Below, in pieces: positions 42,246 through 50,654 of a stretch of DNA of 64,000 nucleotides. The position numbers and the translations under genes were made by a program. The number at the start of each line of letters is the position of its first letter. The stretch's first letter is position 1. Source of the stretch: CAJCIT01 sp963771305 (GTDB lineage Bacteria; Acidobacteriota; Terriglobia; Bryobacterales; Bryobacteraceae). The stretch lies in contig CAVYTS010000033.1 in NCBI GenBank assembly GCA_963771305.1, forward strand, positions 124,001 through 188,000, read 5' to 3'. Below the pieces are notes generated by a model. It did not search any database and had not been told where the DNA came from. It saw only the letters and a list, made by a program, of their open reading frames with translations.

Positions 42246-43625
42246 TGTCACGCACAGTGGCTTCATTACCCGCTGGCAGCCGCATTACCGACTACATCAG
42301 TCTGGGCGTGGTAGCCAAAACCTTTCCGCTGGAAAAGATTCGTGTGGCGCTGGCGGCGACGGGGAAAGAGAGTGTGCGGCAGCGCGACCTGCCGGCGCAT
42401 GTGGTCGTGTATTACGTGATCGCGCTGGCGCTGTACATGCAGTCGTCGTATCGGGAAGTGCTGCGTTGTCTGCTGGAAGGAATCCAGTGGCTGGTGGAAC
42501 CCGCGGCGGGAATCAATGTGGCTGGTAATTCAGGGATCTCGCAGGCGCGAACCAGACTGGGATGGGAGCCGGTGCGGCAACTGCACGATGAAGTGGTCAG
42601 GCCGGTCGCGGTGGCGGCGACGAAGGGCGCATGGTATCGAGCGTGGCGTCTGATCAGCGTTGACGGCAGCACGCTGGATGTCGCCGACGAGAATGGCAAC
42701 CACGAAGCGTTCGGGCGTCCGGGAGCCAGCCGCGGGGAGAGCGCCTATCCAAAGATCCGCTTCGTATCGCTGGTGGAGAACGGTACCCATGTCCTTTTCG
42801 GCAGCCGGATGGCGGACTATGCGACCAGCGAAATCGCGCTGGCAAAGACTGTATTGCCCAGTCTCGACAAGGGCATGTTGTGCCTGGCAGACCGCGGCTT
42901 TTTCGGGTTTGAGATGTGGAAGCAGGCGGCAGCTACGGGTGCGGACCTGTTGTGGCGGGTCAGAAAAAACATCCAACTGCCCTGCGAAAAACGCCTGCCG
43001 GACGGATCTTATCTGAGTCGCATCTATCCGTCGCAGCAGGACCAGCGGCGCGGGCGCAATGGAATCGTGGTGCGTGTGATCGAATACCGCCTGGAGGGAG
43101 TCGAAGGGGCGGAGCCGTTATACCGGCTGGCAACCACGATCCTCGACCACGAACTGGCTCCGGCCGCCGAACTGGCCGCGCTCTATCACGAGCGCTGGGA
43201 GATCGAAACCGCGTTCGACGAACTCAAGACTCATCTGCGGGGCGCGCATATCGTGCTCCGCAGTAAAACGCCGGATCTGGTACGGCAGGAGTTCTATGGT
43301 CTGCTGATGGCACATTTCGCCGTGCGCGGCCTCATGCACGAAGCGGCGCTGCGTGTCGATAAGGATCCCGACCGACTGTCCTTCCTCCACGCCGTGCGCG
43401 TTGTCCGCCGCAAGATGGCCGCCTTCGGCGCCATTCCCCCCTCGGGGTCGAAAAGAGTTCCATAACGCGGTGCTGGACGAGATCCTCGACGAGTCTGCCG
43501 CTTCCAGCCGCAATCGTCGCAATCCCCGAGGGGTCAAGCGCAAGATGAGTAACTTTCCCCTGCGCCGCGGCTACAAGCGTTCGCCACTCAGCGACATCTC
43601 CGCAGCCATTAGGATCGTTAAGTGA
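42245..43625 (+). pseudogene. IS4-family DDE transposase, interrupted by one frameshift
   Basis: From ATG 42245 the frame gives the catalytic core: 'SVDGSTLDVADENG' (first Asp), 'CLADRGFFGFEMW' (second Asp) and 'YHERWEIETAFDELKTHLRG' with the IS4 Y-x2-R-x3-E-x6-K signature. At a run of six C (43436-43441) the frame ends with 'PPSGSKRVP', whereas skipping one C restores 'PPRGRKEFHNAVLDEILDES' through to the stop at 43623-43625. The gene therefore carries an apparent one-base insertion. All catalytic residues lie before it, but the basic C-terminal tail is lost. It may be a sequencing error, true decay or, less likely, programmed +1 shifting. Confidence 0.85.
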
Positions 43626-43634
43626 AGAGTATTG

Positions 43635-43931
43635 CACCTAGACCCGCTTTAACTGCCGCAGCCTAGCCCAATGACCGCCAGCAGCTTACGTACTTTCTGA
43701 GGGTGCCTCTTCCTCTGCTGCACCCTCTCGGGCGGGCATTCAGTAAGGTCAGTCTTTGAAGCGGCCGCGCCGTTTCGCATCGCGAATCCGGTCCTCGATC
43801 TGGGCCTGCCGCGCCTTCGGAAAGGTAGCGTTCCCAACGAGCTGGCTCAAAGCGAGACTGCCAACCATGACCCCGTTTTCCCTAAGCTCACAAGCCCCGC
43901 TTACTCTCGGTGCCAGTGGTCTCTGACCCCG
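43635..43931. mobile_element. Remnant of an older palindromic element split by the IS
   Basis: From the right target duplication to the right arm of the outer inverted repeat (43909-43931). Together with 41903-41931 it would make an element of about 320 bp once the IS is removed. A further inverted copy of a GGGAAAACGGGGTCA block lies at 43868-43882 relative to 41896-41910. One small minus-strand reading frame is inside. It has the look of a REP-like or miniature non-autonomous element. Confidence 0.5.
43749..43868 (-). CDS. 39-residue basic small protein in the older element
   Basis: The reading frame translates as 'MVGSLALSQLVGNATFPKAR' followed by 'QAQIEDRIRDAKRRGRFKD'. The strongly amphipathic, basic second half looks like a real peptide or like the C-terminal end of a REP-associated transposase-type protein. 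There is no clear ribosome binding site and no homologue I can name with certainty. It may be a gene remnant. Confidence 0.35.
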   Translation of the reverse strand: MVGSLALSQLVGNATFPKARQAQIEDRIRDAKRRGRFKD

Positions 43932-44077
43932 CTTGCCCCCAAAAAAAGACGCGTAAACTGTATCGTAGGCTTCTCGAGTGGTCGATGAACCGTCTCACAA
44001 AGGGTTTTGAAGCGAAGCCACGATAAATGTGTCTAACCTTTTTTCCTCGACCCACTTTCCGTTGCTAGCATCGACCG

Positions 44078-44680
44078 ATGGATTTATCCAATGGGTACGA
44101 ATCAATCTCGGCAGAATTCCTCGCGCGTCGTGGCAGCAGCAGGACGCGCTCTGATGCAATCGGCGTGAAGGAAGTGCGGGAGTGGGCGAAGACACTGCCT
44201 GGCGGCAGCAGCGTTATTGATTTGGGTTGCGGACCCGGCTTCCCCATCACGGTGGTATTGGTCGAAGAAGGACTTCAGGTTTTCGGGATGGATGCAGCAC
44301 CATCGTTTGTTTCGGCATTCCAGAGAAACCTGCCCGGCACACCAATTGTTTGCGAGTCCGTACTAGAGTCGACCTTTTTTCATCGAACCTTCGATGCAGT
44401 CGTGTCAATTGGGCTGATGTTCCTTTTCAACGCTGAAGAGCAGCATCGTCTGATCCGGAGATTTGCGGATATCCTAGTGCCGGGTGGCCGTGTCTTATTC
44501 ACCTCAACGGCGAGGCCCCACGTTTGGACCGACGGAATGACGGGGTTGGAGTCAATCTCGCTAGGGGCCGAGAAATACAGGAAGCTACTCGGAGCCGCTG
44601 GCATATCAGTTGCAGCGGAATACGAGGATGTAGGCGAAAGCCACTATTTCGATGCTTTCAAGGGGAAAAGCACAACGTAA
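44078..44680 (+). CDS. Class I SAM-dependent methyltransferase
   Basis: A 200-residue Rossmann-fold methyltransferase: motif I 'VIDLGCGPGFPITVVLVEEG' (near 46), motif II acidic residue in 'VFGMDAAP', motif IV 'FDAVVSIGLMFLFN' and motif V/VI 'LVPGGRVLFTSTARP'. There is no membrane segment. The type resembles small-molecule methyltransferases of the UbiE group. The substrate is unknown. It stands alone after the mobile region, with no operon partner. Confidence 0.88.
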   Translation: MDLSNGYESISAEFLARRGSSRTRSDAIGVKEVREWAKTLPGGSSVIDLGCGPGFPITVVLVEEGLQVFGMDAAPSFVSAFQRNLPGTPIVCESVLESTFFHRTFDAVVSIGLMFLFNAEEQHRLIRRFADILVPGGRVLFTSTARPHVWTDGMTGLESISLGAEKYRKLLGAAGISVAAEYEDVGESHYFDAFKGKSTT

Positions 44681-45116
44681 TCCTCCCTTTGAGCTCGTCT
44701 CGTCGGCTAGCAACTGTCCCGCAAGCCGGTTATTGGACACCATCGCAAGTTTCACAAAGGGTGAGTTTCGGGACAAAAAACCGGACCGGGAAACTGGGAC
44801 AGTACACTCGTTTACCAGGTTTCTGAATTCAGATACCGGCCGATATACCGTCACTTCGTACGAATCGCAGACCGTCACCCACCGGCCGCCCAACGCCGGC
44901 AAGCCGCTCACGAAACCTGGTAAACGCGGATACACCGCGGGTTTCTTCCTGCCCGGCGGCGCGCCAACGAGCTGGGGGGAATATGGGTGTGGCGGGGTGA
45001 TGCGGCCAGAAGCCTCGCTCTTGCTGCATCATAGTTGGGTCACGGGAGCGTTAAGCCGCGCGCTTGAAACAGGCTCCTGATCGCAGACCTCAAACTTCTG
45101 GCGGAGGATCAGCATC
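44681..45116. other. 436-bp gap with a 15-bp inverted repeat
   Basis: No convincing gene. Perfect 15-bp arms CGTTTACCAGGTTTC (44809-44823) and its complement (44912-44926) enclose 88 bases. The left arm is preceded by GGGACAGTACACT, a context I associate with REP-like elements. An open frame over this region has low-complexity, non-protein-like composition and is not called. Confidence 0.45.
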
Positions 45117-46571
45117 GTGATTGAAAACCGGCGGTCGTTTCTTAAGCTGTCCGGCCTGGGGTGTCTAACGGGTGCGGTAGCGGATTTCACGCGCGCTGCC
45201 GGCCAACTCACACCAGAAGAGGCCGACTACACCCTCCGTATGGGAACCGGGCTTGTCGAGTTGGGTCCCGAGCATATTGTCTCCACCACCCTCTACAACG
45301 GCCAGTTTCCGGGACCGTTGCTGCGGTTCAAAGAAGGCCAGCGGGTGGTGGTTGATATTTACAACGACACCGATACACCCGAGCTGGTCCACTGGCACGG
45401 GCAGATGATTCCAAGCGATGTGGACGGGACGGCAGAGGAAGGATCGCCTTTCATTCCGCCACATCAAATGCGCCGGATTGCCTTTACGCCGAAGCCCTCT
45501 GGTTTCCGCTTTTATCACACTCACGTTGCGGCCGGAGGAGACCTGAATCGGGGCACCTACACGGGGCAGGCCGGAGCGGTCTACATTGACCCGAAAAACA
45601 ATCCAGGTGGGTACGATCGCGAAGTTTTCCTCGTGATGAAAGAGTTCGCGCCCACCTTCAGCCGCGGCGGCGATATGGCGATGGAGGCTTTGGTGGGCGA
45701 GCCGGTAAAAGCACTCGAAGCCATGGGTAAGGCTGCCGACGATGAAGCCCAGGAGAAAACCAAGGGCTTCGAGGTAGGCTATGAACTCTTTGGTATCAAT
45801 GGCCGCATGCTGGGTCATGGCGAACCGATCCGGGTGAAACTGGGCGAACGCCTGCTTTTCCACGTGCTCAATGCGAGTGCGACCGAGATCCGCAGCCTCG
45901 CCCTGCCCGGCCATGCGTTCCGCGTGGTCGCGCTCGACGGGAATCCGGTGCCTGTGCCGACGGAGGTGCCGCTGCTCTGGCTCGGCACAGCGGAGCGTGT
46001 TTCGGCCATTGTTGAGATGAAACGCCCTGGAGTTTGGGTGATGGGCGATCTCAACGATGACGATCGCAAACACGGCATGGGCATTGTGGTGGAGTATGCT
46101 GGGCAGAAGAGCAAGCCTCTGTGGGTGAAGCCGAGACCTTTCCGCTGGGACTACACTCGTTTCGGCAAGACGAACGCCTCTCCGGTGGCGCCCGATGAGA
46201 CGATCGAGATGACCGTGCTCAAACACAACGGCGCGCTCAAAGGCTTCAATCAGTGGACCCTCAACGGCGAAGCCTTTTCCATGGAGACGATGAAGCCGTC
46301 TTACACTCTGCATCAAGGGCGACGCTACCGTTTGAAATTCCGCAATGCGAGCGACGACATCCATCCGTTGCACTTACATCGGCACAGCTTCGAACTGACG
46401 CGCATCGGAGGGAAACCGACGGGCGGCGTATTGAAGGATGTTGTCATGCTAGGCGGCTTTCAGGAGCTCGAGTTCGACTTTGTGGCCGATAATCCCGGGC
46501 TCACGCTGTTCCACTGCCACCAGCAGTTGCACATGGACTTCGGGTTTATGGCGCTTTTCAAATATCAATGA
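45117..46571 (+). CDS. Multicopper oxidase, Tat-exported
   Basis: 484 residues starting at GTG 45117 with GGAGGA upstream. The N-terminus 'NRRSFLKLSGLGCLTGAVAD' is a twin-arginine signal. Copper-site motifs are 'LVHWHGQMIP' (type 2/3, near 95), 'RFYHTHVAAGG' (near 132), 'DIHPLHLHRHSFEL' (near 420) and 'LTLFHCHQQLHMDFGFM' (near 462), which hold the type 1 and trinuclear copper sites. This is a three-domain laccase/CueO-like enzyme that oxidises metals or phenols in the periplasm. No copper export genes are adjacent. Confidence 0.92.
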   Translation: MIENRRSFLKLSGLGCLTGAVADFTRAAGQLTPEEADYTLRMGTGLVELGPEHIVSTTLYNGQFPGPLLRFKEGQRVVVDIYNDTDTPELVHWHGQMIPSDVDGTAEEGSPFIPPHQMRRIAFTPKPSGFRFYHTHVAAGGDLNRGTYTGQAGAVYIDPKNNPGGYDREVFLVMKEFAPTFSRGGDMAMEALVGEPVKALEAMGKAADDEAQEKTKGFEVGYELFGINGRMLGHGEPIRVKLGERLLFHVLNASATEIRSLALPGHAFRVVALDGNPVPVPTEVPLLWLGTAERVSAIVEMKRPGVWVMGDLNDDDRKHGMGIVVEYAGQKSKPLWVKPRPFRWDYTRFGKTNASPVAPDETIEMTVLKHNGALKGFNQWTLNGEAFSMETMKPSYTLHQGRRYRLKFRNASDDIHPLHLHRHSFELTRIGGKPTGGVLKDVVMLGGFQELEFDFVADNPGLTLFHCHQQLHMDFGFMALFKYQ

Positions 46572-46724
46572 AACTACGCGAGCGGCAGCCATTCACCCCA
46601 GATTGTGAGAGTGTGCTGGTTGTGCGGCGGGGCGGCACCAAATCGGGCGCGGTGCCGATACTGATTCCAAACCTGTTTCGGCGAGGCTAACAGGTTCAGG
46701 AAAGAAATAAGATAGGGCTTGTTA

Positions 46725-46765
46725 TGCGCCCGGAGGGGGTCGAACCCCCGACCTAATGATTCGAA
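46725..46765 (-). repeat. Duplicated 3' half of tRNA-Arg, probable attachment-site relic
   Basis: These 41 bases match positions 48416-48456 of the intact tRNA-Arg with one mismatch. They break off exactly at the anticodon loop, a favourite crossover point for tyrosine recombinases that use tRNA 3' halves. The same orientation as the intact gene, 1.65 kb away, is what integration at the tRNA leaves behind. No integrase remains. Confidence 0.65.
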
Positions 46766-47047
46766 CCAATGAACGGACCTAGAATCAATAACTTGCAAGG
46801 ATTGCAATGCTTCGCTAGATACGGTGACAACTTGCTAGTGCTCAAGGAGTTGGCCCGATTCAGGACGGTTAAGCGAGCGATGCGTAGTGACCCGTCCGAA
46901 CGTAGGGTGGGCACAAAATGGGGCACAGTCGCGGAGCCGTTCTGCGGTAGATATCATGACCTTCAAACTGCAGCGTGAGTGAGCATTAGGATTCTCGTCT
47001 TCTGAGCCGTTTTATCGCCAGCTCCCGACACCAGAGCCGAATCGAAG

Positions 47048-47146
47048 ATGCCCAGTTTCCAAACTCTAAAGGGCAAAGGCATCCAGGCGATAGTCGGCTA
47101 TTTGCAGTCCCTGGCGGGTCACAAGAAACTGGCTGCGCCGCTTTGA
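47048..47146 (+). pseudogene. C-terminal fragment of a c-type cytochrome
   Basis: A 32-codon frame encodes 'MPSFQTLKGKGIQAIVGYLQ' plus 'SLAGHKKLAAPL', which has the end pattern of small c-type cytochromes (axial Met in 'MPSF', then 'IxAxVxYLxxL'). The CxxCH haem motif is not present upstream in any frame, so only the tail survives. Confidence 0.5.
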
Positions 47147-47223
47147 CACCACAGTGAGACTGCGTTCGTGCTGGCTAAAGCCAACCGTGCTGTTCGTGCT
47201 ACGATCCCGCTGGAGAACTACTC

Positions 47224-48393
47224 ATGGCGCTTCCTCATGTCGATTATCTGCAGATTGATTCCATGCTGACGGAATCTGAGTTGATGGTGCGCGCAACGGC
47301 GCGGCGCTTCACGGAAGAGCGGGTGAAACCGTTTATCCGCGACTGGTGGCGCGCAGGGCGTTTCCCCTCAGAGCTGATACCTGAATTTGCGGCGCTCGGA
47401 TTTCTAGGCGCGCCATTCGAGGGCTACGGCTGCGCCGGTGTGAGTGCGGTGGAATACGGCCTGATCATGCAGGAGTTGGAGCGCGGGGATACGGGCGTGT
47501 GCGATTTCGCAGTGGCACAGAATGCGCTGGTCATGCATCCGATCATGCAGTATGGGTCGGAAGAGCAGAAGGCACGGTGGATACCGCGGCTGAGGGCGGG
47601 CGAGGCCGTCGGCTGCTTCGGTTTGACGGAGCCGGACTTTGGCTCGAACCCGTCGGCGATGAGAACGCGCGCGGACAAGACTTCGACCGGCTGGACGATT
47701 ACGGGCGAGAAGACGTGGATTACGAACGGCACGCTGGCCGATGTCGCCATTGTCTGGGCGCGCACGGACGCGGGGATTATTCAGGGCTTTCTCGTCGAGC
47801 GCGGCACACCGGGCTTCACTTCAAACGATATCCACGGTAAGGCCTCAATGCGGGCGTCCGTGACGTCAAGCCTTGTGTTTCACAACTGCCATGTTCCGGC
47901 TGATGCGTTACTGCCAGCGGCGCGTGGGTTAAACCGGACATTGGCCTGCCTTTCCGAGGCCCGATTCGCAATCGGCTGGGGCGTGATCGGCGCGGCGCTG
48001 GATTGCTATGAGACGGCACGGGCCTACACGGTGGCGCGTAAGCAATTCGAAGGGCGGCCGATCGCGAGCCATCAGCTGGTGCAGGAGAAGGTGGCGTGGA
48101 TGATCACCGAGATCACCAAGGCGCAACTGCTGGCGTTGCACTGCGCGAAGTTGAAAGATGCGGGCAAACTGGAGCTCGGGCATGTTTCGATGCTCAAACG
48201 CAACAATGCGGCGATGGCGCTGGAGTGCGCACGGATGGCGCGGGACCTGCTGGGAGCGAACGGGATTACGGACGATTACCCGGTGATGCGGCACTTATGC
48301 AATCTCGAGACGGTGAAGACATACGAGGGCACGGATCACATCCACGCGCTGATCATCGGCCATCGCGCAACGGGGATTACGGCGTACAAGTAA
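47224..48393 (+). CDS. Acyl-CoA dehydrogenase, glutaryl-CoA dehydrogenase-like
   Basis: 389 residues, FAD-dependent. Family segments are 'GCFGLTEPDFGSNPSAMRT' (FAD/substrate, with the GCDH-type Ser-Asn-Pro-Ser), 'WTITGEKTWITNG' and 'FLVERGTPGF'. They are followed by the GCDH-like 'ARFAIGWGVIGAALDCYE' and 'KTYEGTDHIHALIIGH' containing the catalytic Glu368. The match throughout favours glutaryl-CoA dehydrogenase (oxidative decarboxylation to crotonyl-CoA in lysine/tryptophan breakdown) over simple short-chain enzymes. It lies between the tRNA relic and the intact tRNA-Arg. Confidence 0.9.
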   Translation: MALPHVDYLQIDSMLTESELMVRATARRFTEERVKPFIRDWWRAGRFPSELIPEFAALGFLGAPFEGYGCAGVSAVEYGLIMQELERGDTGVCDFAVAQNALVMHPIMQYGSEEQKARWIPRLRAGEAVGCFGLTEPDFGSNPSAMRTRADKTSTGWTITGEKTWITNGTLADVAIVWARTDAGIIQGFLVERGTPGFTSNDIHGKASMRASVTSSLVFHNCHVPADALLPAARGLNRTLACLSEARFAIGWGVIGAALDCYETARAYTVARKQFEGRPIASHQLVQEKVAWMITEITKAQLLALHCAKLKDAGKLELGHVSMLKRNNAAMALECARMARDLLGANGITDDYPVMRHLCNLETVKTYEGTDHIHALIIGHRATGITAYK

Positions 48394-48412
48394 CCGAGAA
48401 AAAGAGGATTTG

Positions 48413-48489
48413 TGGTGCGCCCGGAGGGGCTCGAACCCCCGACCTAATGATTCGAAGTCATTCGCTCTATCCAACTGAGCTACAGGCGC
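48413..48489 (-). tRNA. tRNA-Arg (anticodon TCG)
   Basis: On the minus strand the gene begins GCGCCTGTAGCTCAGTTGG and ends CGGGCGC-A-CCA. The acceptor stem pairs over seven bases; the anticodon stem ATGA/TCAT closes the loop CTTCGAA, giving anticodon TCG for CGN arginine codons; GGTTCGAG forms the T-loop. CCA is encoded. A 41-base duplicate of its 3' half lies at 46725-46765. Confidence 0.95.
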
Positions 48490-48527
48490 ACTACTGGCAT
48501 TATAGCCGCGAATGCCACAATCTCTGT

Positions 48528-49088
48528 ATGCAGAGACCATTGGAAACCGAAGTCAAGATTCGAATCGCCGACCTGGCCGGCACATGCCAACGGATCGAGG
48601 CGTCGGGCTTTCAGATCTCGCAACCCCGCGAGTTTGAGTCGAACACGCTCTATGACACGCCTGCCAAATCCCTGCTCTCGTCTGGCACGCTGCTGCGCCT
48701 GCGGGAGAGCGGAGGCCGGTACTGCGTCACGTGGAAGGGCCGGTATCAGGTAGGACCCCATAAGACGCGTCCAGAGTTGGAGACGACGCTGGGCTCGCTC
48801 GAGACCATGGCCCGGATCTTTGGCGAGCTTGGCTATGAGCCGGTGTTTCGCTACGAGAAATACCGCCGGGAATACCGTGTTGCCGGACAGCCGGGTGTGA
48901 TCACCGCCGACGAGACGCCCATCGGGAACTTCCTCGAACTGGAAGGCCCGGGAACCTGGATCGACGAAACGGCCCAGCAGTTGGGGCTGGGACCCGCTGA
49001 CTACGTTCTGGAGAGCTACGTACGGCTTTACTTGAAAGATTGCGAGCAGCGCGGGATCACGCCCAGCAACATGGTTTTTGGAAGTTGA
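48528..49088 (+). CDS. CYTH-domain protein (class IV adenylate cyclase-like)
   Basis: A 186-residue protein with the CYTH ExExK signature E6-T-E8-V-K10 at the N-terminus, and further basic/acidic residues lining the triphosphate tunnel ('TLLRLRESGGRYCVTWKGRY', 'RYEKYRREYRV', 'FLELEGPGTWID'). CyaB-type adenylate cyclases and (thiamine) triphosphatases share this fold; activity is undetermined. It starts 39 bp from the divergent tRNA-Arg. Confidence 0.88.
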   Translation: MQRPLETEVKIRIADLAGTCQRIEASGFQISQPREFESNTLYDTPAKSLLSSGTLLRLRESGGRYCVTWKGRYQVGPHKTRPELETTLGSLETMARIFGELGYEPVFRYEKYRREYRVAGQPGVITADETPIGNFLELEGPGTWIDETAQQLGLGPADYVLESYVRLYLKDCEQRGITPSNMVFGS

Positions 49089-49627
49089 AGAGACAGGGCC
49101 GCCGGAATGGCGGAAGCCAGAAGAATATTGGCCGCCGATGAACACGGCGCGGCGCTGCCGCAAACGGGATGGAGAAGTGGGGCTGGACGCCCACGTCCGC
49201 GTTAGTCGCCCACGACCGGCTCCACTTCGCTCCGCAAAAAAATAGTTGCTCCGCGCAAAGAAACAAAGATTTAGTAATACGGAAGGCCTTCGGTCACCCT
49301 GGTGAATGAAAATGGGCGTTCGAAGACTCCAGTATCCGCTTGCTTTACGCGCGCGGTTCTGTGCTGGAGCTTTCAAAAAGGCGGCAAGGAAGGTTGATGG
49401 CCACTGAGCCGTTATGAACGCGCCCCATGGCTCCGATGCGGAGGGCTACTGTCGCGCCTCAGAAACCTTTCTGCGCCTCATCGGCTGTGATGTGTTTTCT
49501 GAACAACGCTTGGCCAGAGCTGGGGTTGCCGGCGGGCGCGCCTCGGGGTTCGCCAACACGGTTTTCGCCCGCTGAAGAAACATCGCCACGTAACACTTCG
49601 GGCGACGTCTTCTAGAATGAGGTAAAC
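49089..49627. other. 539-bp gap with an interspersed repeat copy
   Basis: No gene is supported. A copy of the 'HARGSV'-type repeat lies at 49333-49368 (TATCCGCTTGCTTTACGCGC onward). Homopolymeric CAAAAAAATAG near 49238 and generally non-coding composition mark it as intergenic. Confidence 0.55.
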
Positions 49628-50626
49628 ATGACAAAAGCCTCGGAAGACGCGGCCGACATTGCCGGCGCCACCCAGTCACTCGCCCAGGTGCGCGATGAAA
49701 TCGCGAAAGTAATCGTTGGCCAGCGCGATGTGATTGATGGCGTTCTGATCTGTCTGGTGGCAGGCGGACACGTGTTGCTCGAAGGCGTTCCGGGCCTGGG
49801 CAAGACCACACTGCTGCGCACGCTGGCGCGCGTCATGCACCTCAAATATTCCCGGATCCAGTTCACGCCCGACCTGATGCCCGGCGATATCGTCGGCAGC
49901 ATGATCATGGAAAGCGATGACCGGGGCAACAAGGCGCTGCGATTCCAGCCCGGGCCGATTTTTTCCAACCTGGTTCTGGCCGACGAAATCAATCGGGCCA
50001 CGCCAAAAACGCAGTCGGCACTCCTGGAAGCGATGCAGGAGCGGACCGTGACCAGCGGCAACAGCACCTACCAGTTGGAAGCGCCATTCCTGGTGATGGC
50101 CACCCAGAATCCGATCGAAATGGAGGGTACTTACCCGCTGCCCGAGGCGCAACTCGACCGGTTCCTGATGAAGATCCTGGTCACGTACCCGTCGCGCGAA
50201 GATCTCAGCCGCATTCTGGATGTCACCGTGAAGCAGGAAGAAGTGGATCTGCGGCAGATCATGAACCGTGAGCAGATCGCCGAACTGCGTGCCGTGGCGA
50301 AACAGGTGATTGTTGCGCCGCATGTGCAAGAGTACGCGATTAACGTGGTGATGGCGACGCAACCGGGAGCGGCGGTGGCTCCCGCTATCACGAATAAGTA
50401 CATCCGCTATGGGAGTTCTCCGCGCGGGGCGCAGGCGCTGCTGGAATGCGGCCGTGTACTCGCACTAATGTCCGGCCGCGTCCATTTGAGCATGGAAGAC
50501 GTCGAGAAGGTGGCGCCGGCCGTGCTGCGGCACCGCATCATACTCAATTTCGACGCCCACGCCGAAGGTGAGTCGACAGAAACCCTGCTGAACAAGATTC
50601 TGGCCGGCCTCGCGGTTCGCGCTTAA
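49628..50626 (+). CDS. MoxR-family AAA+ ATPase
   Basis: 332 residues. Walker A 'LLEGVPGLGKTTLLRTLARV' (near 40), 'IQFTPDLMPGDIVG' and Walker B 'NLVLADEINRATPKTQSALL' (near 115) are typical, as are sensor 1 'LVMATQNPIEMEGTYPLPEA' and 'LDRFLMKI'. MoxR ATPases chaperone the assembly of metalloenzymes and envelope complexes together with VWA/DUF58 partners. It heads the operon of DUF58, BatA-like and VWA genes that follows. Confidence 0.95.
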   Translation: MTKASEDAADIAGATQSLAQVRDEIAKVIVGQRDVIDGVLICLVAGGHVLLEGVPGLGKTTLLRTLARVMHLKYSRIQFTPDLMPGDIVGSMIMESDDRGNKALRFQPGPIFSNLVLADEINRATPKTQSALLEAMQERTVTSGNSTYQLEAPFLVMATQNPIEMEGTYPLPEAQLDRFLMKILVTYPSREDLSRILDVTVKQEEVDLRQIMNREQIAELRAVAKQVIVAPHVQEYAINVVMATQPGAAVAPAITNKYIRYGSSPRGAQALLECGRVLALMSGRVHLSMEDVEKVAPAVLRHRIILNFDAHAEGESTETLLNKILAGLAVRA

Positions 50627-50654
50627 CGGCGCGCCGGGGCCATCGCACTGGACC

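Larger units (their letters stand above)
41932..43634. mobile_element. IS4-family insertion sequence with KTSC passenger gene, 1703 bp
   Basis: The ends are perfect 18-bp terminal inverted repeats, CAATACTCTTCACTTAAC at 41932-41949 and its complement at 43617-43634. They are flanked by identical 10-bp direct repeats CACCTAGACC (41922-41931 and 43635-43644), the target-site duplication length usual for IS4 elements. Inside are two genes on the plus strand: a KTSC-domain gene (42003-42245) and a DDE transposase (42245-43625, frameshifted). The transposase stop codon lies within the right repeat. Intact ends and an exact duplication suggest a recent insertion. The element landed next to the left arm of an older inverted repeat. 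Confidence 0.9.
46572..47223. other. Gap holding tRNA and cytochrome relics
   Basis: 652 bases between the multicopper oxidase and the acyl-CoA dehydrogenase. They contain the duplicated tRNA-Arg 3' half (46725-46765), a cytochrome c fragment (47048-47146) and a short palindrome CGGCACC/GGTGCCG near 46636. No intact gene. The open frame 46769-46978 has no recognisable similarity. Confidence 0.4.

Noticed and set aside
43649..43837. 62-codon minus-strand frame
   Set aside because: The alternative frame (43749-43868) has a more plausible basic helix, and this one lacks any recognisable pattern.
44652..45080. 142-codon plus-strand frame downstream of the methyltransferase
   Set aside because: Overlaps the end of the methyltransferase and the inverted repeat; composition is not protein-like and there is no domain.
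46574..46807. Minus-strand open frame including 'FESLGRGFDPLRAH'
   Set aside because: This reads through the duplicated tRNA-Arg 3' half and is a known false-gene signature, not a protein.
46769..46978. Possible integrase remnant after the tRNA half
   Set aside because: I could not match the 69-residue translation to a tyrosine recombinase; only the att-like repeat is supported.
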